NCBI GenBank assembly: GCA_003193815.1
Contig: PSPB01000039.1
Location: forward strand, 1-5,922
Origin: Methanobacteriota archaeon
GTDB lineage: Archaea; Thermoplasmatota; Poseidoniia; MGIII; CG-Epi1
Direction of reading: 5' to 3'
Length of the DNA stretch: 5,922 bases
The first letter of the stretch is position 1. Every line of letters starts with the position of its first letter. The notes under the pieces are model-generated. The model saw only the letters and a list, made by a program, of their open reading frames with translations, was not told the DNA's origin and made no database searches. Both the position numbers and the translations under genes were made by a program. Shown here piece by piece: positions 1 through 5,922 of this stretch.

Positions 1-499
1 GCGACGCGTCGAGGTTGTGCTTGCGCGCGTAGACGTAGTGGCCCATCTCATGGATGCCGAGGATGGTCAGCAGCGGCAGTGAGAAGGTGAGCCAGCCGTA
101 GAAGAGCGTCTCGGGGTGGAGCAGTATCAGCAGCAGGTCCCAACCGCTCCGCAGCTCGTAGCTCCCGGCGTAGCCGGCCCAGAAGAGCGTCCCGGCCCAG
201 GTGGTGGTGAAGATAGTCGCCAGCAGCAGGTAGAGGTTGGTGCGCTCGGAGCGCGTCTTGCGCCGCGTCTGCGGCAACAGCACCAGCAGCAGCTCCCCCC
301 CGGCGCGGCGCAGCATCGGGTGCAGCCGCACCCCTCCCGGCTCTCCCTTCAGGTCGAGCCGCAGCTCCTCAAACGCCTCGGCGAGGTCGGGCCGCTCCTC
401 GACCAGCAGCAAGTGCGCCGAGCCGTCCCAGCGCGACTCGAGCACTTTCCAGCCGCGCCGCTCGGCGTATCCGCGCGGGTCTTCCTCCGGAGTGGGCAT
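1..499 (-). CDS. Site-2 protease-like M50 membrane metalloprotease, N-terminal part (3' end beyond window)
   Basis: The reverse strand from an ATG at 499 gives 166 open codons and runs off the left edge. Residues 1-85 are soluble and charged (MPTPEEDPRGYAERRGWKVL...). A first hydrophobic segment lies at about 89-111 (NLYLLLATIFTTTWAG). A second at about 121-150 leads into the zinc-binding motif HEMGHY (H150, E151, H154), the HExxH signature of M50 peptidases. The soluble N-terminal domain, the TTTWAG-type first helix and the LGIHEMGHY context resemble the archaeal and plant EGY-like branch of site-2 proteases, which cut substrates within the membrane. The second metal-ligand motif (NxxPxxxLDG type) would lie beyond the window and cannot be checked. 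The start was chosen because a TATA-like element lies 26 bp upstream, implying a leaderless message. The family call is solid; the substrate is unknown. Confidence 0.88.
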   Translation of the reverse strand, partial: MPTPEEDPRGYAERRGWKVLESRWDGSAHLLLVEERPDLAEAFEELRLDLKGEPGGVRLHPMLRRAGGELLLVLLPQTRRKTRSERTNLYLLLATIFTTTWAGTLFWAGYAGSYELRSGWDLLLILLHPETLFYGWLTFSLPLLTILGIHEMGHYVYARKHNLDAS

Positions 500-520
500 C
501 GCCGCGCAGGCAGGCCGGCC

Positions 521-530
521 GGTTATACGA
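521..530 (-). promoter_or_regulatory. Probable TATA box of the M50 protease gene
   Basis: On the minus strand the sequence reads CAAATCGTATAACC, with TATAA at 527-523. It is centred 26 bases upstream of the protease ATG (499). That is the usual archaeal TATA-to-start-site distance, so transcription would begin at or next to the start codon. No Shine-Dalgarno motif is seen, consistent with a leaderless mRNA. Inferred from position and sequence only. Confidence 0.5.
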
Positions 531-552
531 TTTGCCGGCGCAGGGGCGAGCG

Positions 553-560
553 CTTTTATT
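553..560 (+). promoter_or_regulatory. Probable TATA box of tfb
   Basis: A TTTTATT element at 554-560 in otherwise GC-rich sequence is centred about 27 bases before the tfb ATG (584). Initiation would fall at or just before the start codon, giving a leaderless or nearly leaderless message. An in-frame stop at 572-574 rules out an upstream extension of the gene. The element lies about 25 bp from the TATA box of the divergent protease gene, so two initiation complexes could interfere. Confidence 0.5.
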
Positions 561-583
561 GACGGCCGACATGACGGGAGCTA

Positions 584-1528
584 ATGGTGCTCAAGGGATC
601 TGGCAGTAAGATTGAACTTGAGGAAATTACTGCCTGCCCCGAGTGTGATTCGAAGCACCTCATCCGCGACTATAATCGCGGTGAAATGACCTGCAGCGGC
701 TGCGGTCTTGTGGTCGATGACAACTTCATTGACCAGGGTCCGGAGTGGCGCGCGTTCGACGCCGAGCAGAACGAGAAACGCTCGCGAGGCGGGGCGCCGA
801 TGACGGTGATGGTGCACGACAAGGGGCTCTCGACCGACATCGGCTGGGGCAACCGCGACACCCACGGCAACGTCGTCCCGACCCGCAACCGCGCGCAGCT
901 GTTCCGTATGCGCAAGTGGCAGAACCGCACCCGCGCCTCGACTTCGGCCGACCGCAACCTGGCGATGGCTCTCAAGGAACTGAACCGGCTCGCTTCCAAG
1001 ATTGGACTGCACCGGCGGGTGCGCGAGGACGCCGCGATGCTCTACCGCCGCGCGGTCAACCAGAACCTGGTCCGCGGCCGCTCGGTCGAAGGGGTCGCCG
1101 CCGCTGCGCTCTACGGCGCCTGCCGGCGCTGCGAGGTGCCGCGTACGCTGAACGAAATTACCGCGGCGTCGCGCGCCAACAAGAAGGAGGTCGGCCGCAC
1201 CTACCGCTACATCTCGCGCGAGCTGAAGCTGAACCTCCAGCCGGCTTCGCCCGTCGTCTACATCAACCGTTTCTGCCGCGAGCTGGAGCTGTCGGGGCGG
1301 GTCGAGAACGCCGCTATCCGTATCCTGAACCAGGCGGTCGAAGCTGAACTCACCTCGGGGCGCGGGCCGACCGGCGTCGCCGCGGCCTCGATTTACGTCG
1401 CGTCGGTGCTCTACAACTCGCGCAAGACGCAAAAGTGCATCGCCGAGACCGTCGGCGTGACCGAAGTCACCATCCGCAACCGTTACAAGGAACTGGCGGA
1501 GAATCTGGACATCACGGTCCAGATATAG
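584..1528 (+). CDS. tfb: Transcription initiation factor B (TFB, TFIIB homologue)
   Basis: The 314-residue product has the full archaeal TFB architecture. It recognises the TATA-binding protein/DNA complex and the BRE, and recruits RNA polymerase. The N-terminal zinc ribbon has four cysteines (C18, C21, C37, C40; CPEC...CSGC). The B-reader/linker follows at about residues 66-88 (RSRGGAPMT...[11 protein letters not shown]), essentially the family consensus. Two cyclin-fold repeats follow (about 115-205 and 210-300), with hallmarks [17 protein letters not shown] and [14 protein letters not shown] helix-turn-helix near the C-terminus reads [14 protein letters not shown]. The length is typical of the family and no domain is missing. 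ATG 584 is the only reasonable start: an in-frame stop lies 12 bases upstream and the zinc ribbon needs nearly all the downstream sequence. pelA follows 5 bp later, so the two are probably co-transcribed. Many archaea carry several TFBs; one window cannot show whether this is the main copy. Confidence 0.97.
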   Translation: MVLKGSGSKIELEEITACPECDSKHLIRDYNRGEMTCSGCGLVVDDNFIDQGPEWRAFDAEQNEKRSRGGAPMTVMVHDKGLSTDIGWGNRDTHGNVVPTRNRAQLFRMRKWQNRTRASTSADRNLAMALKELNRLASKIGLHRRVREDAAMLYRRAVNQNLVRGRSVEGVAAAALYGACRRCEVPRTLNEITAASRANKKEVGRTYRYISRELKLNLQPASPVVYINRFCRELELSGRVENAAIRILNQAVEAELTSGRGPTGVAAASIYVASVLYNSRKTQKCIAETVGVTEVTIRNRYKELAENLDITVQI

Positions 1529-1533
1529 CGCGC

Positions 1534-2565
1534 ATGCGCGTCCAGCGCAGGCGCGACGGCACCGTCCGATTGCGACTCGAGCACGAGGACGACCTCTACC
1601 ACCTTGACCTGCTGCTCGAGCCGGGCGACTCCGTCCGCGCCTCCACCGAGCGGCGCGAGGCGACGCAGGCGGACCGGCTGCGCCCCGGGCGCGGCGCCAA
1701 GCAGAAAATGACGCTGACGCTTGCGGTCGAAAAGGTCGAATACCAGCCGTTCGGCCAGCGGCTGCGCTGCCACGGCCCGATTACCGAGGCCAGCCGCGAT
1801 GTCGGCCAGCACCACACGCTGCTGCTGGGGGCGGGCGACGACCTGACGCTCGGCAAGTCCGACTGGGCGCCGCACCACAAACGGCGGCTGCGCGAGGCGG
1901 CGCAGCCCGCGGTGCGCGCGCTGGCGGTCGCGGTAGAGGCCGACTCGGTCGTGCTGGCTGAAGTCAGGCCGTACGGCATCCGCGAATTGCGCGCGCTCAA
2001 CCGCGCCGGCGGCAAGGGCACCGGCGGCGAGAGCCAGAAGGCGTTCTTCGCGCGCGTTATTACCAGCGTCGCCGACGCGCTCGGCAGCGGCGGCGCGGGG
2101 GCGGCCGCGGCACTGATTGTCATCGGCCCCGGCTTCCTAAAGGAGGACTTGCTGAAGCAGGCGCGCGCGGACGCGCCTGAGCAGTGGGGCGGCGCGACCG
2201 CCGTCACCGCAGGGCAGGGTGGCCTGACGGGCGTCCACGAGGCCTTGCGCACCGGCAAGCTGCCGCAGGCGGCTGCGCAGGCGCAGCTACAGCGCGAACT
2301 GGAAGCGGTCGCGGCGTTCAGTGACGCGCTCGCGCGCGACCGGGCGACCTACGGCGCGGCGCAGCTGCGCGCGGCGCTGGAGGCGGGCGCGGGCGAGCGG
2401 CTGCTGATTCTCGCCCCCGAGACGCGTTCCCCGCAAGGCCGCCGGCTGCTGGCGCTGGCCGAGCAGGCGCGCACCGAGGTCATCGAGGTCTCGCCGCACC
2501 ACCACGGCGGCGAAATCCTGGCGGGGCTGGGTGGCGCGGCGGCGGTGCTGCGCTACAAATTATGA
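1534..2565 (+). CDS. pelA: Pelota homologue, mRNA surveillance and ribosome rescue factor
   Basis: The 343-residue product matches archaeal Pelota in length and order. In this family Pelota acts with aEF1A and ABCE1 to dissociate ribosomes stalled on defective mRNA; it is related to release factor aRF1 but lacks the GGQ peptide-release motif. The N-terminal Sm-like domain (1-125) has the expected EHEDDLYHLDLLLEPGD and ASTERRE stretches. The central domain (about 128-255) has the conserved IGPGFLKED motif (P199, G200, F201). The C-terminal L7Ae-like domain (about 270-343) runs from YGAAQLRAALEAGAGERLLI to GLGGAAAVLRYKL. ATG 1534 begins the conserved Sm-like strand. The frame stays open up to an ATG at 1435, but those 33 codons lie inside tfb and encode an Arg/His-rich stretch with no family resemblance. 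No clear Shine-Dalgarno motif precedes it; expression probably depends on the tfb transcript. The protein is notably Ala/Gly-rich, reflecting the high local GC. Confidence 0.95.
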   Translation: MRVQRRRDGTVRLRLEHEDDLYHLDLLLEPGDSVRASTERREATQADRLRPGRGAKQKMTLTLAVEKVEYQPFGQRLRCHGPITEASRDVGQHHTLLLGAGDDLTLGKSDWAPHHKRRLREAAQPAVRALAVAVEADSVVLAEVRPYGIRELRALNRAGGKGTGGESQKAFFARVITSVADALGSGGAGAAAALIVIGPGFLKEDLLKQARADAPEQWGGATAVTAGQGGLTGVHEALRTGKLPQAAAQAQLQRELEAVAAFSDALARDRATYGAAQLRAALEAGAGERLLILAPETRSPQGRRLLALAEQARTEVIEVSPHHHGGEILAGLGGAAAVLRYKL

Positions 2566-2578
2566 GCGGCGCCACAGC

Positions 2579-2587
2579 GCTTAAACA
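2579..2587 (+). promoter_or_regulatory. Possible TATA-like box of nac
   Basis: The 43-bp gap between pelA and nac contains CGCTTAAAC. TTAAA at 2581-2585 is 24-28 bases upstream of the nac ATG (2609). It is the only AT-rich element in the gap and has the archaeal TATA spacing for a leaderless transcript. No Shine-Dalgarno motif is present. nac may therefore be transcribed separately as well as by read-through from tfb-pelA. Confidence 0.4.
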
Positions 2588-2608
2588 CGCGCCGGCCTCG
2601 TCGGCCAC

Positions 2609-2986
2609 ATGATGCCCGGCATGGGTCGCATGAACCCGCGCATGATGAAGAAGCTGCAGAAGCAGCTGAAGCAATCGACCGTGGATATCGACGCGACCGA
2701 AGTCATCATCCGCACGGCGGAGAAGGAACTCTACTTTGACGCGCCGAGCGTGACGGCGATGGACATGATGGGGCAGAAGAGCTACCAGATTGTCGGCGAG
2801 CCGCAGGAGCGGCCGCTCGGCAGCGATGGCACGGCGGACGCTGACGACGCGGCGGCGCAAATCCCGGCCGAGGACGTGGCGCTGGTCGCCGCGCAGGCCG
2901 GCGTCTCCGAGGACGCGGCGCTCGAGGCGCTGCGCGAGTGCAACGGCGAGCCGGCCGAGGCGATTATCCGGCTGATGGAGGGCTGA
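2609..2986 (+). CDS. nac: Nascent polypeptide-associated complex protein (archaeal NAC, alpha type, with UBA domain)
   Basis: The 125-residue product is a canonical archaeal NAC, which forms homodimers at the ribosomal tunnel exit and contacts emerging nascent chains. The Met-rich basic N-terminus (MMPGMGRMNPRMMKKLQKQL) matches the usual start of the family and fits ribosome binding. The NAC domain spans about 24-68: the TEVIIRTAEKELYFDAPSVT stretch, then MMGQKSYQIVGEP. An acidic Ala/Asp linker (about 70-86) separates it from a C-terminal UBA domain at 86-125 (EDVALVAAQAGVSEDAALEA, then CNGEPAEAIIRLME). ATG 2609 was preferred over the adjacent ATG 2612 because family members often begin with this Met-Pro-Gly-Met pattern; the difference is one residue. 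The stop codon overlaps the start of the next gene by one base, so the two are probably translationally coupled. Confidence 0.95.
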   Translation: MMPGMGRMNPRMMKKLQKQLKQSTVDIDATEVIIRTAEKELYFDAPSVTAMDMMGQKSYQIVGEPQERPLGSDGTADADDAAAQIPAEDVALVAAQAGVSEDAALEALRECNGEPAEAIIRLMEG

Positions 2987-4155
2987 TGGACTTCGCGCCG
3001 ACCGAGGAGCAACAGATGATTCGCGACATGGTGCGCGACTTCGCCGAGAGCGTCGCGGCGCCGACTGCCGCGGAACGCGACCGGGAGCAGCGGCCGCCGG
3101 TCGCCGAATTCAAGGATTTTGCCGCGCTCGGTTTCGCCGGGATGACCATTCCCGAGGCGTATGGCGGGCAGAAGCTCGACGACATCTCGGAGGCCATCGT
3201 GGTCGAGGAGCTATCACGCGTCGACCCGTCGCTGGGCGTGATGGTCGCAGTGCATGTCGGGCTCTGCTCAATGACCATCGTGCTGCACGGCAACGATGCG
3301 CAGAAGGAGAAATATCTCCCGCGACTCGCTTCGGGCGAGACACTGGGCGCCTACTCGTTGAGCGAGGCCGGTTCGGGAACGGACGCAGCCGCGATGAGCG
3401 CCAGGGCAACTGATGACGGCGACTGGTACGTGCTGAACGGCGAGAAGATGTGGGTCACCAATGGCTCCTGCGCCGATGTCTTTGTGCTGTTCGCAAAGGT
3501 GGTTGGCCATCCCGATTACGGCAAGAAGAAGCACGGCGGCGTCACCGCCTTCATCATCGAAAAAGACTTCGACGGTTTCGCGGTCGGCAAGAAGGAGAAC
3601 AAGCTGGGCATCCGCTCCAGCGACACCACCACGCTGCTGCTTGACAACTGCCGTGTCCCGAAGGAGAACGTGCTTGGTGAGGTAGGCAAGGGTTTCTACA
3701 TCGCAATGAATGCGCTTGACAACTCGCGTATCGGCATTGCCGCGCAGGCGCTGGGGATTGCCCAGGGCGCCTACGAGGCGGCACTGAAGTATGCACTGGA
3801 ACGTGAGACCTTCGGAAAGCCGATTGCACAGCACCAGACCATCGGCAACTATCTGGCCGATATGGCGACGCGCACTGAGGCAGCTCGGCTGCTGGTCTAC
3901 CGCGCCGCCTGGGCCAAGCAGCAACACTACGAGCAGGGTGCACCGCGCCACACGCTCGAGGCAAGCATGGCCAAGCTGACCGCCGGCGACACCGCAATGT
4001 GGGTCGCCGACCACGCCGTGCAGGTGCTGGGCGGCTACGGCTACACCACCGACTTCCCGGTCGAGCGCTTTTTCCGCGACGCCAAGATTACCCAGATTTA
4101 TGAAGGAACGCAGGAAATCCAGCGCGTCGTTATCGCGCGCGCTCTGACGCGCTAG
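2986..4155 (+). CDS. Acyl-CoA dehydrogenase (FAD-dependent, short/medium-chain type)
   Basis: The 389-residue product is a full-length acyl-CoA dehydrogenase. Enzymes of this family oxidise acyl-CoA to trans-2-enoyl-CoA in fatty-acid or branched-chain amino-acid breakdown, passing electrons through FAD to ETF. The helical N-terminal domain starts at DFAPTEEQQMIRDMVRDFA. The beta domain has YSLSEAGSGTD (123-133) and WVTNG (156-160), which contact FAD and substrate, and LGIRSSDT (208-215). The C-terminal helical domain has RETFGKPI (273-280), QVLGGYGY (346-353) and QIYEGTQEIQR (370-380). E373 in YEGT aligns with the catalytic base of medium- and short-chain enzymes, so the active site looks intact. 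ATG 2986 is favoured because it begins the family N-terminus, overlaps the nac stop (TGATG) and follows GGAGGG at 2977-2982. An in-frame ATG at 2938 lies inside nac. Substrate chain length cannot be read from sequence. This is the only metabolic gene in the cluster. Confidence 0.96.
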   Translation: MDFAPTEEQQMIRDMVRDFAESVAAPTAAERDREQRPPVAEFKDFAALGFAGMTIPEAYGGQKLDDISEAIVVEELSRVDPSLGVMVAVHVGLCSMTIVLHGNDAQKEKYLPRLASGETLGAYSLSEAGSGTDAAAMSARATDDGDWYVLNGEKMWVTNGSCADVFVLFAKVVGHPDYGKKKHGGVTAFIIEKDFDGFAVGKKENKLGIRSSDTTTLLLDNCRVPKENVLGEVGKGFYIAMNALDNSRIGIAAQALGIAQGAYEAALKYALERETFGKPIAQHQTIGNYLADMATRTEAARLLVYRAAWAKQQHYEQGAPRHTLEASMAKLTAGDTAMWVADHAVQVLGGYGYTTDFPVERFFRDAKITQIYEGTQEIQRVVIARALTR

Positions 4156-4159
4156 CCGA

Positions 4160-4164
4160 TTTTT
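4160..4164 (+). terminator. Short T-run after the acyl-CoA dehydrogenase gene
   Basis: Five consecutive T bases begin 5 bp after the dehydrogenase stop and just before the RRM promoter. Archaeal RNA polymerase can terminate at T-runs without a hairpin, so this may end the upstream transcript. It is short, so the call is weak. Confidence 0.3.
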
Positions 4165-4177
4165 GGGGAACACTAAG

Positions 4178-4186
4178 TATTATAAT
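4178..4186 (+). promoter_or_regulatory. TATA box of the RRM protein gene
   Basis: TATTATAAT stands out in GC-rich surroundings, 48 to 56 bases upstream of the RRM start codon. With archaeal spacing, transcription would start near 4205-4210, giving a leader of about 25-30 bases. The element also contains a perfect bacterial -10 hexamer (TATAAT, 4181-4186). No convincing -35 element is seen, and the archaeal reading is preferred because of the host. Confidence 0.6.
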
Positions 4187-4207
4187 GGAGGCTCCCTGCG
4201 CCGCCAT

Positions 4208-4223
4208 CCTGCCAGGAGGCAGG
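4208..4223 (+). promoter_or_regulatory. Leader hairpin overlapping the Shine-Dalgarno site of the RRM gene
   Basis: CCTGCC (4208-4213) and GGCAGG (4218-4223) are perfect reverse complements around an AGGA loop. The Shine-Dalgarno sequence AGGAGG (4214-4219) is complementary to the anti-Shine-Dalgarno end of 16S rRNA. Four of its bases form the loop and two lie in the 3' arm, so folding would partly occlude it. It lies 14 bases before the ATG, slightly far. With the TATA box above, the hairpin would sit at or very near the 5' end of the mRNA. A translational switch or mRNA 5'-end stabilisation are both possible; neither is shown. Confidence 0.6.
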
Positions 4224-4233
4224 CAATAGAACA

Positions 4234-4503
4234 ATGAGCAGAAACATATACGTGGGCAACCTACCATGGTCGTTCAAGGACGAAGACCTCGGACAGATGT
4301 TCGGGGAGCACGGCGAAGTGCAGTCAGCCAAGGTCATAATGGACCGGATGAGCGGCCGCTCCCGCGGCTTCGGTTTTGTCGAGATGTCGACCCCCGAAGA
4401 AGCGAGTGCAGCAATCGAGGCCATCAACGGCAGCGAGCATGACGGACGGACCCTGAAGGTTGACGCCGCCCAGGAACGGGCGCCAAGCCGCGACAACTAC
4501 TGA
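4234..4503 (+). CDS. Small single-RRM RNA-binding protein
   Basis: The 89-residue protein is almost entirely one RNA-recognition motif. RNP2 is IYVGNL (residues 5-10) and RNP1 is RGFGFVEM (44-51), with the aromatic residues Y6, F46 and F48 that stack on RNA bases. The beta-alpha-beta-beta-alpha-beta pattern is complete, ending GRTLKVDAAQ, followed by a short polar tail (ERAPSRDNY). There is no glycine-rich extension. Sequence and size closely recall the small bacterial and cyanobacterial RRM proteins, some of which are cold-induced; RRMs are uncommon in archaea, so acquisition from bacteria is plausible but inferred. It has its own TATA box and, unlike the other genes here, a Shine-Dalgarno leader. 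It is probably a single-gene transcript ending at a T-run 14 bases after the stop. It converges on the 23S rRNA gene. The RNA target is unknown. Confidence 0.95.
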   Translation: MSRNIYVGNLPWSFKDEDLGQMFGEHGEVQSAKVIMDRMSGRSRGFGFVEMSTPEEASAAIEAINGSEHDGRTLKVDAAQERAPSRDNY

Positions 4504-4516
4504 GTCAAACAGTCGC

Positions 4517-4522
4517 TTTTTT
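4517..4522 (+). terminator. T6 tract, probable terminator of the RRM gene
   Basis: Six consecutive T bases lie 14 bases after the RRM stop codon in GC-rich context. This is a typical archaeal intrinsic termination signal. No strong hairpin directly precedes it, and archaeal polymerase does not require one. Confidence 0.5.
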
Positions 4523-4535
4523 CGCACGACGGCTA

Positions 4536-4576
4536 CCTGAAGCGAGCTGCCCAGCGTGAGCTGGGGCGGTTTCAGG
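4536..4576 (+). repeat. Compound hairpin, first copy of the GCCCAGC-TGAGCTGGG core
   Basis: The outer stem CCTGAAGC (4536-4543) pairs with the 3' arm at 4569-4576 (one G-U pair). After an internal loop, the inner stem CCCAGC (4550-4555) pairs with GCTGGG (4560-4565) around a GTGA loop. Read on the plus strand the loop is a GNRA tetraloop. The 17-base core at 4549-4565 recurs at 4666-4682 apart from the edge base and one loop base. Confidence 0.65.
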
Positions 4577-4630
4577 CAAGCCCGAAATTAAGGGCATGCA
4601 GCGCTTCCGCTGAGGCTGGGGATTTCCACC

Positions 4631-4776
4631 CTAGTCGAGATAGAAACAGACCTGTTTGCGTCTGGCCCAGCTTGAGCTGGGCCAGATCGCTGCCAACGGA
4701 CAAACTCGAAAGAACCAGAGCTTACGCTAGTCAGATAGTTTCCGTCCTTGCCAGGACAGACGCAGATCTATTTGCG
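4631..4776. repeat. Imperfect direct repeats in the spacer
   Basis: Two short words recur in the same order. CTAGTCGAGATAG (4631-4643) recurs as CTAGTCAGATAG (4728-4739). CAGACCTGTTTGCG (4647-4660) recurs as CAGATCTATTTGCG (4763-4776, 12 of 14 identical). The second copy has about 20 extra bases between the two words, occupied by the GTCCT/AGGAC hairpin. This suggests an old local duplication or two similar structural modules. Confidence 0.5.
4658..4690. repeat. Strong hairpin, second copy of the GCCCAGC-TGAGCTGGG core
   Basis: TCTGGCCCAGC (4661-4671) and GCTGGGCCAGA (4676-4686) are perfect 11-base reverse complements around TTGA (TCAA on the minus strand). Three further pairs (4658-4660 with 4688-4690) follow after one bulged base. 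This is the strongest hairpin in the spacer and works on either strand. There is no T-run behind it, so it is not a bacterial-type terminator. Confidence 0.7.
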
Positions 4777-4789
4777 GTCGGGCCGACGG

Positions 4790-5922
<1,133 letters not shown>

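Noticed and set aside
581..1432. Long antisense open frame (283 codons) opposite tfb
   Set aside because: Arg/Val/Ala-rich with no motif, and it is an exact shadow of a clear tfb gene.
1435..1533. In-frame upstream ATG that would extend Pelota by 33 residues
   Set aside because: The extension lies inside tfb, encodes an Arg/His-rich stretch and has no similarity to Pelota. ATG 1534 begins the conserved domain.
2938..2985. In-frame upstream ATG that would extend the acyl-CoA dehydrogenase by 16 residues
   Set aside because: It lies within nac. ATG 2986 matches the family N-terminus and has a coupled TGATG start with a nearby GGAGGG.
3268..4173. Long antisense open frame (301 codons) opposite the acyl-CoA dehydrogenase
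   Set aside because: No recognisable domain; it is a by-product of GC-rich codons in the dehydrogenase gene.
4581..4600. CCCGAAATTAAGGGC recalls the GGAAGTTAAGCC element of 5S rRNA
   Set aside because: The rest of 5S (CCGAAC loop C context, GTACTG-type 3' half and closing terminal helix) cannot be found around it on either strand.
4661..4686. Strong hairpin considered as a bacterial-type Rho-independent terminator
   Set aside because: No T-run follows on either strand, and archaeal termination relies on T-rich tracts and not on hairpins.
4709..4736. AAGAACCAGAGCTTACGCTA resembles the 3' conserved ACAGAA..GGCTTA of RNase P RNA, and is followed by GTCAG
   Set aside because: The matching 5' conserved GAGGAAAGTCC element and the other conserved regions are absent upstream on this strand, and the available length is too short.

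Overview
The window is archaeal chromosomal DNA. The protein genes carry archaeal/eukaryotic-type information-processing signatures: a TFIIB-type initiation factor (TFB), the ribosome-rescue factor Pelota, and an archaeal NAC with a UBA tail. The rRNA at the right reads as archaeal 23S, including a G at the position equivalent to E. coli 2058. Promoters look archaeal: TATA-like boxes sit about 25 bp upstream of start codons, with no Shine-Dalgarno motif before most genes, which suggests leaderless mRNAs. The GC-rich coding sequence, an aerobic-style acyl-CoA dehydrogenase, a bacterial-like RRM protein, and a 23S gene with no recognisable 5S or tRNA directly behind it fit a euryarchaeal/Thermoplasmatota-type heterotroph such as a marine-group lineage. 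That lineage call is inference and only moderately secure.

Layout. Positions 1-499 (minus strand) hold the N-terminal part of a membrane M50 (site-2) metalloprotease, cut by the left edge. It diverges from a plus-strand cluster across an 84-bp region that appears to carry one TATA box per direction. The cluster is tfb (584-1528), pelA (1534-2565), nac (2609-2986) and an acyl-CoA dehydrogenase (2986-4155). The first pair is separated by 5 bp. The nac stop and the dehydrogenase start share one base. nac has a probable promoter of its own. A small RRM RNA-binding protein follows at 4234-4503. It has its own TATA box and, unlike its neighbours, a short leader in which a perfect hairpin overlaps a consensus Shine-Dalgarno sequence.

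The 4504-4790 stretch between the RRM gene and the convergent 23S gene has no plausible protein gene. It is packed with inverted repeats, including two hairpins sharing the same core, and imperfect direct repeats. It could be an rRNA trailer, a structured small RNA or a repeat element. The 3' part of 23S rRNA (minus strand, roughly 4790-5922) fills the rest and runs off the right edge. Its helix 101 region is clearly longer than in E. coli or halophiles.

Together the protein genes cover transcription initiation (TFB), rescue of stalled ribosomes (Pelota), nascent-chain handling (NAC) and RNA binding (RRM), next to an rRNA gene. The dehydrogenase is the metabolic outlier. The points most worth a second look are the hairpin-covered RRM leader, the structured spacer and the helix 101 expansion.
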